In this document: piece after piece, positions 13,509 through 17,437 of the stretch | Numbering within the stretch: the first letter of the stretch is position 1 | How the letters are laid out: every line of letters starts with the position of its first letter | From: an uncultured Lachnospiraceae bacterium | GTDB lineage: Bacteria; Bacillota; Clostridia; Lachnospirales; Lachnospiraceae | Reading direction: 5' to 3' | Length of the DNA: 17,437 bases | NCBI GenBank assembly: GCA_947591115.1 | Contig: CANQCX010000017.1 | Location: forward strand, 1 to 17,437 | Translations under genes and position numbers: made by a program | Notes under the pieces: model-generated | Told to the model about the DNA's origin: nothing | The model's input: only the letters and a program-made list of their open reading frames with translations | The model's database searches: none

Positions 13509-13653
13509 CGTTTCTGCGTCCGGCGAGAAGCTTTGCACCTTGTATGATCAGAAGAACGCCGGAAGCGATCCCTCCGATCAGAATACAGATTCCGATGGCA
13601 AGGCTGCATGCGCCGGATACGCCCATAGTTTTGAAAATTTTTTCTGACATCAT
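13498..13653 (-). CDS. 51-aa single-pass membrane protein, unknown function
   Basis: The product starts MMSEKIFKTMG, has one glycine-rich hydrophobic span (about residues 13-40, containing SLAIGICILIGGIASGVLL) and ends with a basic tail (AGRRNV). Small proteins of this shape occur in Lachnospiraceae-type genomes, but I know of no assigned function. The start is supported by GGAGGT (minus strand, 13664-13659) five bases before the ATG and by an extended -10 promoter upstream. A longer in-frame start at 13692 lacks a ribosome binding site. The gene converges on the S26 protease gene. Confidence 0.75.
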   Translation of the reverse strand: MMSEKIFKTMGVSGACSLAIGICILIGGIASGVLLIIQGAKLLAGRRNVTF

Positions 13654-13694
13654 TCGATACCTCCAGAATTCATTTTTGTGTTTGGATGTCATAT

Positions 13695-13703
13695 ATTATA
13701 GCA
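13695..13703 (-). promoter_or_regulatory. Extended -10 promoter of the 51-aa membrane protein
   Basis: The minus strand reads TGCTATAAT with no good -35. Ten bases (ATGCTATAAT, 13704-13695) are identical to the minus-strand arm of the divergent promoter at 12966-12975. A start near 13688 would give a leader of about 35 bases. Confidence 0.6.
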
Positions 13704-13746
13704 TACTTTTCTTGCAAATTGGAAGATGATTTGGTAGGATTGCTTA

Positions 13747-13755
13747 TGGTACGAT
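13747..13755 (+). promoter_or_regulatory. Weak extended -10 promoter candidate for uppP
   Basis: TGG followed by TACGAT lies 27 bases before the uppP ATG, with the GGAG site between. No convincing -35 is present, so this is a tentative call; it is the only candidate in the gap between the divergent genes. Confidence 0.35.
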
Positions 13756-13782
13756 AACCGAAACGGAAAAGGAGCAAAAACA

Positions 13783-14643
13783 ATGGATTGGTTTGAAATC
13801 GTAAAAGCGGTAATTTTTGGTATTGTGGAAGGAATTACGGAATGGCTTCCGATCAGCAGTACCGGACATATGATTCTTTTAAATGAATTTCTTCCGCTGG
13901 ATGTTTCCAAAGAATTTTACAGTATGTTTGAGGTGGTCATCCAGCTCGGCGCGATCCTCGCGGTCGTGATCCTGTTCTGGAAACAGATCTGGCCGTTCGG
14001 CAGGAAGGACAATGCAAAACCGCTTGCATCAAGCGGTGCAGGCGCGTGGATCAAGAGCGATATTTTTGTGCTTTGGTTCCATATTCTGGTGTCCTGCGTT
14101 CCGGCTGCCATCGTCGGGATCTTATTTGACGAATGGTTTGAAAAATGGTTTTATAATTACCAGACGGTTGCAATCATGCTGATTTTATTCGGCGTTGCCT
14201 TTATTATGATCGAAAATGACCAAAAGGGAGCAAAAGCACGCATCTCCTCTCTCAGCGGCATTACTTATCGGACGGCGTTGTATATCGGGATTTTTCAATT
14301 GATCGCCGCTGTATTTCCGGGGACCTCGCGGTCCGGAGCCACGATCGTCGGCGCGCTGATCTTGGGCGTTTCCAGAACCGTTGCGGCGGAGTATACGTTT
14401 TTTCTGGCGATTCCGGTCATGTTCGGGGCAAGCCTCTTGAAATTAGTAAAATTTGGATTTGATTTTTCGCCGCAGGAAATCGTTATTCTCGCGGTCGGAA
14501 TGGCGGTTGCGTTTCTGGTATCGTTGTTCGTGATCCGGTTTTTGATGGAATATATCAAGAAGCATGATTTTGAAGTCTTTGGGTGGTATCGGATCGTGCT
14601 GGGAATCATTGTACTGTTGGCAGGACTTTTGGGACTTCTTTAA
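13783..14643 (+). CDS. uppP: Undecaprenyl-diphosphatase (BacA/UppP type)
   Basis: The 286-aa integral membrane enzyme removes one phosphate from undecaprenyl pyrophosphate, regenerating the lipid carrier used for peptidoglycan and surface glycans; it also gives bacitracin tolerance. The two signature regions are intact: EGITEWLPISSTGH (16-29, with E16, E20, S26 and H29) and PGTSRSGA (179-186, R183). Length and multi-pass hydrophobic profile match the family. The ATG follows AAAAGGAG. It heads a run of five closely spaced plus-strand genes. Its substrate links it to the lipid-linked glycan enzymes earlier in the window, although it is also a general housekeeping function. Confidence 0.96.
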   Translation: MDWFEIVKAVIFGIVEGITEWLPISSTGHMILLNEFLPLDVSKEFYSMFEVVIQLGAILAVVILFWKQIWPFGRKDNAKPLASSGAGAWIKSDIFVLWFHILVSCVPAAIVGILFDEWFEKWFYNYQTVAIMLILFGVAFIMIENDQKGAKARISSLSGITYRTALYIGIFQLIAAVFPGTSRSGATIVGALILGVSRTVAAEYTFFLAIPVMFGASLLKLVKFGFDFSPQEIVILAVGMAVAFLVSLFVIRFLMEYIKKHDFEVFGWYRIVLGIIVLLAGLLGLL

Positions 14644-14672
14644 GCCTGCCGGAATCGGGACGGACGGGATTT

Positions 14673-15323
14673 ATGCTGAAGATTTATCAGATGTGCATAA
14701 GGCCGCTTTTGGAGGATGCGGTTTTTGAAGAAAAACTAAAACAGGTAAACGCGAAACGGAGAGAAAAGGCGCTCCGTTACCGCAGCAAAGAAGATCGGTG
14801 CAGATCCCTTGCAGCCGGTCTTTTGATTCGGGAGGGACTGCTTCGGGAGGGGATTTCCTATGAGACGGCGCAGTTTGGCGATACCGAATACGGAAAACCC
14901 TTTCTAAAGGACGGAGCGGTTCATTTTAACTGCAGTCATTCCGGCGATTATGCCGTAGCAGTTTTTTGCAGCCGAGAGGTTGGAATCGATGTAGAGCATG
15001 GCGCGCGTCTTCTGGGAGAAAAAGGGCAAACGCAGATGCAGCGCATTGCAGGCAGGGCGTTTACCGCAAACGAACGGGAGCAGCTTGCCAATCGAAAGGG
15101 CGATGCGCGCCGGAGGGAGTTTCTGAGGCTTTGGACCTGCAAAGAAAGCTATGCCAAAGCAGCGGGACTGGGACTTAGAATGGAGCTGTCCCGGATCGAT
15201 ACCGCAAAAACGGGATATTTTTATACGGAAACAATCGAAAACGACTATGTAGCAAGCGTCTGCACATTAGAGGAGCCGGAAATTTTTTCGGATTGCAGAA
15301 CGGAGCGGATCATAGTAAAATAA
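14673..15323 (+). CDS. Sfp-type 4'-phosphopantetheinyl transferase
   Basis: The 216-aa enzyme transfers the phosphopantetheine arm of coenzyme A to a carrier-protein serine. Motifs are in order: FNCSHSGDYAVAVF (85-98), VGIDVEH (103-109, with metal ligands D106 and E108) and RLWTCKESYAKAAGLGL (152-168, with K157, E158 and K162). The size matches Sfp-like rather than AcpS-type enzymes. The in-frame Met at 14583 would overlap uppP by 61 bases and translate unrelated sequence, so ATG 14673 is chosen; only a weak GGACGGGA lies upstream, so translation may be coupled to uppP, which ends 29 bases before. No polyketide, peptide-synthetase or carrier gene is in view, so the target is unknown. Confidence 0.88.
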   Translation: MLKIYQMCIRPLLEDAVFEEKLKQVNAKRREKALRYRSKEDRCRSLAAGLLIREGLLREGISYETAQFGDTEYGKPFLKDGAVHFNCSHSGDYAVAVFCSREVGIDVEHGARLLGEKGQTQMQRIAGRAFTANEREQLANRKGDARRREFLRLWTCKESYAKAAGLGLRMELSRIDTAKTGYFYTETIENDYVASVCTLEEPEIFSDCRTERIIVK

Positions 15324-15344
15324 AAGGATAGGAGCAGAGGCGTT

Positions 15345-15848
15345 ATGTATGATGAACTTACGGAAAAAGATATCCAAAAAATGGAGGAGGAAATTGAACA
15401 CCGGAAGCTGGTCGTCCGCAAACAGGCGCTGGAGGATGTAAAAACGGCAAGAGCGCAGGGGGATCTCAGCGAGAATTTTGAGTACAAGGCTGCCAAGCAG
15501 TTTAAAAATGAGAACGAAAGACGGATCCGTTATCTGGAAAAAATGATAAAGACTGCAGTGGTCATTTCGGAAGAATCCGCAGAGGATGAAGTCGGGATGA
15601 ACAATACGGTCGATGTGTATTTTGAGGACGACGACGAGACAGAGACCTATAAGCTTGTGACGACGGTGCGCAGCAATTCCTTAAAAAATCTCATCAGCCG
15701 CGAATCGCCGCTGGGAAAAGCCATTTTCGGGCATAAAGTCGGAGACCGCTGCGAGGTGGTAGTCAACGATTCCTATTCTTATTTCGTACAGATCAAGCGG
15801 ATCGAAAACACCGTAGACGACGGCAGCGACGCACTCCGTAAATTTTAA
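15345..15848 (+). CDS. greA: GreA-family transcript cleavage factor
   Basis: The 167-aa protein has an N-terminal coiled coil (about 1-80) with ARAQGDLSENFEYKAAK (36-52) at its tip, where D40 and E43 correspond to the acidic pair that enters the RNA polymerase secondary channel and stimulates cleavage of backtracked RNA. The C-terminal FKBP-like domain contains SPLGKAIFGHKVGDRCEV, typical of Gre factors. It is slightly longer than usual GreA, with acidic insertions (FEDDDETE), so a second Gre paralogue rather than the main GreA is possible. GGAG at 15331-15334 precedes the ATG. It lies 21 bases after the phosphopantetheinyl transferase and 10 bases before metF. Confidence 0.88.
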   Translation: MYDELTEKDIQKMEEEIEHRKLVVRKQALEDVKTARAQGDLSENFEYKAAKQFKNENERRIRYLEKMIKTAVVISEESAEDEVGMNNTVDVYFEDDDETETYKLVTTVRSNSLKNLISRESPLGKAIFGHKVGDRCEVVVNDSYSYFVQIKRIENTVDDGSDALRKF

Positions 15849-15858
15849 AGGACAAGGA

Positions 15859-16737
15859 ATGAAAAGCATGAAAGTATCGGAATTATTAAAAAAAGATCAG
15901 GTAACCATTTCCTGCGAGATGTTTCCGCCCAAGAAGGGTTCGCAGCTGGAAGATTATAAAGAAACCGCAGCCAAAATGGCGCAGCTGAAACCGGCGTATT
16001 TAAGCTGCACGTACGGCGCTGCCGGAGGCACATCCGATTATACGGTAGAGATTGCGGATGCCATCAACCAAAACGGCGTACCGGCGATCGCGCATCTGAC
16101 CTGCGCATCGTCCACGAAGGAGAAGGTTCGTTCCGTAATCGAAGAATTAAAGGCGCGCCGGATCGAAAATATTCTGGCGCTGCGCGGCGACATTCCGGAG
16201 CATGTGGATTTCCCGCTGCCGAACCAGTATCATCACGCGATCGAGCTGATCGCCGATATTAAAGAGGCGGGCGATTTCTGCATCGGAGGCGCATGTTATC
16301 CGGAGGGACATCCGGAGGCGGCAAGCAGGGAGGAGGATCTGCAGCATCTAAAAGAAAAGGTGGATGCGGGCTGCGACTATCTGACGACGCAGATGTTTTT
16401 CGACAATAATATCTATTACAATTTCATGTACCGCGTGTTAAGAAAAAATATCCGCGTTCCGGTGGTGGCGGGTATCATGCCGGTTACGAATGCGGGACAG
16501 ATCGGTCGTATCGTATCGCTTTCGGGAAATCTGGTTCCGGCTAAGTTTCTTACGATCGTAGACCGTTTTGCGGATGATCCGAAGGCAATGAAGCAGGCGG
16601 GGATCGCATACGCGACCGAGCAGATCATCGATCTGATCGCAAACGGCGTGAACCACATCCATATTTATTCCATGAACCGTCCGGACATTGCAGGAAAGAT
16701 CATGGATAATTTATCGGATATTTACATACGGGAATAG
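15859..16737 (+). CDS. metF: 5,10-methylenetetrahydrofolate reductase
   Basis: The 292-aa flavoprotein reduces methylenetetrahydrofolate to methyltetrahydrofolate for methionine synthesis or one-carbon metabolism. It has the TIM-barrel signatures ISCEMFPPKKG (17-27, with the conserved E20), ILALRGDIPE (104-113, D111), GGACYPEGHPEA, TTQMFFDNNIYYNF and AGIMPVTNAGQI. Length matches the bacterial catalytic domain. ATG 15859 follows AAAGGA; the Met three codons later is an equally usable start. It is packed between greA and the sortase gene with short gaps, which suggests one transcript, though the functions are unrelated. No methionine riboswitch or T-box is visible upstream. Confidence 0.96.
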   Translation: MKSMKVSELLKKDQVTISCEMFPPKKGSQLEDYKETAAKMAQLKPAYLSCTYGAAGGTSDYTVEIADAINQNGVPAIAHLTCASSTKEKVRSVIEELKARRIENILALRGDIPEHVDFPLPNQYHHAIELIADIKEAGDFCIGGACYPEGHPEAASREEDLQHLKEKVDAGCDYLTTQMFFDNNIYYNFMYRVLRKNIRVPVVAGIMPVTNAGQIGRIVSLSGNLVPAKFLTIVDRFADDPKAMKQAGIAYATEQIIDLIANGVNHIHIYSMNRPDIAGKIMDNLSDIYIRE

Positions 16738-16766
16738 ATTAAGAAGCGTTTCGGGGAGGTACGGAT

Positions 16767-17437
16767 ATGGCGAAAAAAAGCAAGAGCGGGAAAAAGGATG
16801 TCATTTCGCTGGTCATTATGGCAGTCGGGATCGTGGTCATTTTGTTTTCCGCGTATCAGTTGTATAAAATCATGCAGGACTATCATAAAGCGAACAAGCT
16901 GTACGGCGATCTGGAAGATGCCTATGTAACGGAGAATCGGGAGGATGAGGACGATAATACCGAGGAGATTCCCTGGTACGAATATGCCAGCGTGGATTTA
17001 AAAAGCGTCAAAAAAGAAAATTCCGACGTCATCGGCTGGATTTACTTTGAAAATGAAGACATCAGCTATCCGATCCTCTATTCCGGCGATAACGAGTCGT
17101 ACCTCCGTACGGCGTTGGACGGTTCTTCCGCAACCGCCGGCTCCATTTTTCTGGAGGGATTAAACAGTCCGGATCTGGAGGACTGCCACACGATCATTTA
17201 CGGGCACAACATGAAGGATTTAAGCATGTTCGGACGACTCAAGTACTATAAGAAATCGGGGTATTATCCGGACCATGCCTATTTTCAGATTTTTAAGGAC
17301 AATGTCGTATACCGCTATCAGATTTTCGCGTTTGCGGATGTAGCGGCGGACAGCTTTGTGTACGCGGTTCCGTTTTCGGCGGACAATACGTTTCAGGAAT
17401 TTATCAACGATATTTATAAGAGTTCCTATGAGGACAC
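16767..17437 (+). CDS. Class B sortase, 3' end cut by the window
   Basis: The visible 223 residues begin with a basic tail and a membrane helix (about 13-33), an acidic linker, and then the sortase fold: VIGWIYFENEDISYPILYS and ESYLRTALDGSSATAGSIF, followed by TIIYGHNMKD, where H147 is the catalytic His. These are class B features. The catalytic Cys and Arg lie beyond the window end. Sortases cut a C-terminal sorting signal and join surface proteins to peptidoglycan; the target here is unknown. The ATG follows GGGGAGG at 16753-16759 and lies 29 bases after metF, probably in the same operon. Confidence 0.93.
   Translation, partial: MAKKSKSGKKDVISLVIMAVGIVVILFSAYQLYKIMQDYHKANKLYGDLEDAYVTENREDEDDNTEEIPWYEYASVDLKSVKKENSDVIGWIYFENEDISYPILYSGDNESYLRTALDGSSATAGSIFLEGLNSPDLEDCHTIIYGHNMKDLSMFGRLKYYKKSGYYPDHAYFQIFKDNVVYRYQIFAFADVAADSFVYAVPFSADNTFQEFINDIYKSSYED

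Noticed and set aside
13471..13535. Bidirectional terminator at the S26/51-aa protein junction
   Set aside because: A GGACGTA/TGCGTCC pairing exists but has a mismatch, a long loop and no T-run.
14583..14672. Longer start of the phosphopantetheinyl transferase
   Set aside because: The extension overlaps the uppP coding region by 61 bases and shows no family resemblance.

Overview
The window looks like chromosome of a Gram-positive Clostridia member, most likely Lachnospiraceae-like. The evidence is strong GGAGG-type ribosome binding sites, TGnTATAAT-type extended -10 promoters, a class B sortase, moderate GC by eye, and surface-glycan genes of a type common in gut Firmicutes. The genus cannot be read from sequence alone. 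I see no tRNA, rRNA, CRISPR array, transposase or phage gene. No gene-free stretch exceeds 300 bases.

Region 1 (1-9254) is a cell-surface polysaccharide locus. It starts with the tail of a membrane protein that resembles the Pel exopolysaccharide exporter PelG, followed by a 36-37-base tandem repeat. A tightly packed plus-strand run follows: DUF2304 membrane protein, GT4 glycosyltransferase, GT2 polyprenyl-phosphate-type glycosyltransferase and a DUF4874/DUF4832 protein. A second, membrane-anchored DUF4832 paralogue lies tail-to-tail on the minus strand. A compact interleaved divergent promoter region then separates it from a Stealth-family sugar-phosphate transferase and a 918-aa fusion of an oligosaccharide flippase with a PF14907-type nucleotidyltransferase.

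Region 2 (9298-13508) is the most interesting part. It has a small, probably strongly expressed gene with its own consensus promoter, a very strong Shine-Dalgarno and a strong intrinsic terminator. Its 143-aa product starts with a RiPP-leader-like segment and continues as a Ser/Thr-rich, beta-rich body with four Cys. Next come an ABC exporter with no built-in peptidase, a PqqD-domain/HPr-kinase-like fusion protein, and an S24/S26 protease with a Ser-His type active site. The last two diverge from a nearly symmetrical promoter. With the nucleotidyltransferase domain just upstream, this resembles the accessory set of some Firmicute lasso-peptide clusters (PqqD, HPr-kinase, nucleotidyltransferase, ABC exporter), but no lasso cyclase or B2 protease is present. 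I infer an uncharacterised leader-dependent system that may modify, cleave and export a small surface protein.

Region 3 (13498-17437) is mostly housekeeping: a 51-aa membrane protein on the minus strand, then a probable plus-strand operon of undecaprenyl-diphosphatase (uppP), an Sfp-type phosphopantetheinyl transferase, a GreA-family factor, methylenetetrahydrofolate reductase (metF) and a class B sortase cut by the window end. UppP recycles the lipid carrier that the region 1 glycan enzymes probably use, and sortase B anchors surface proteins, so cell-envelope assembly runs through most of the window.
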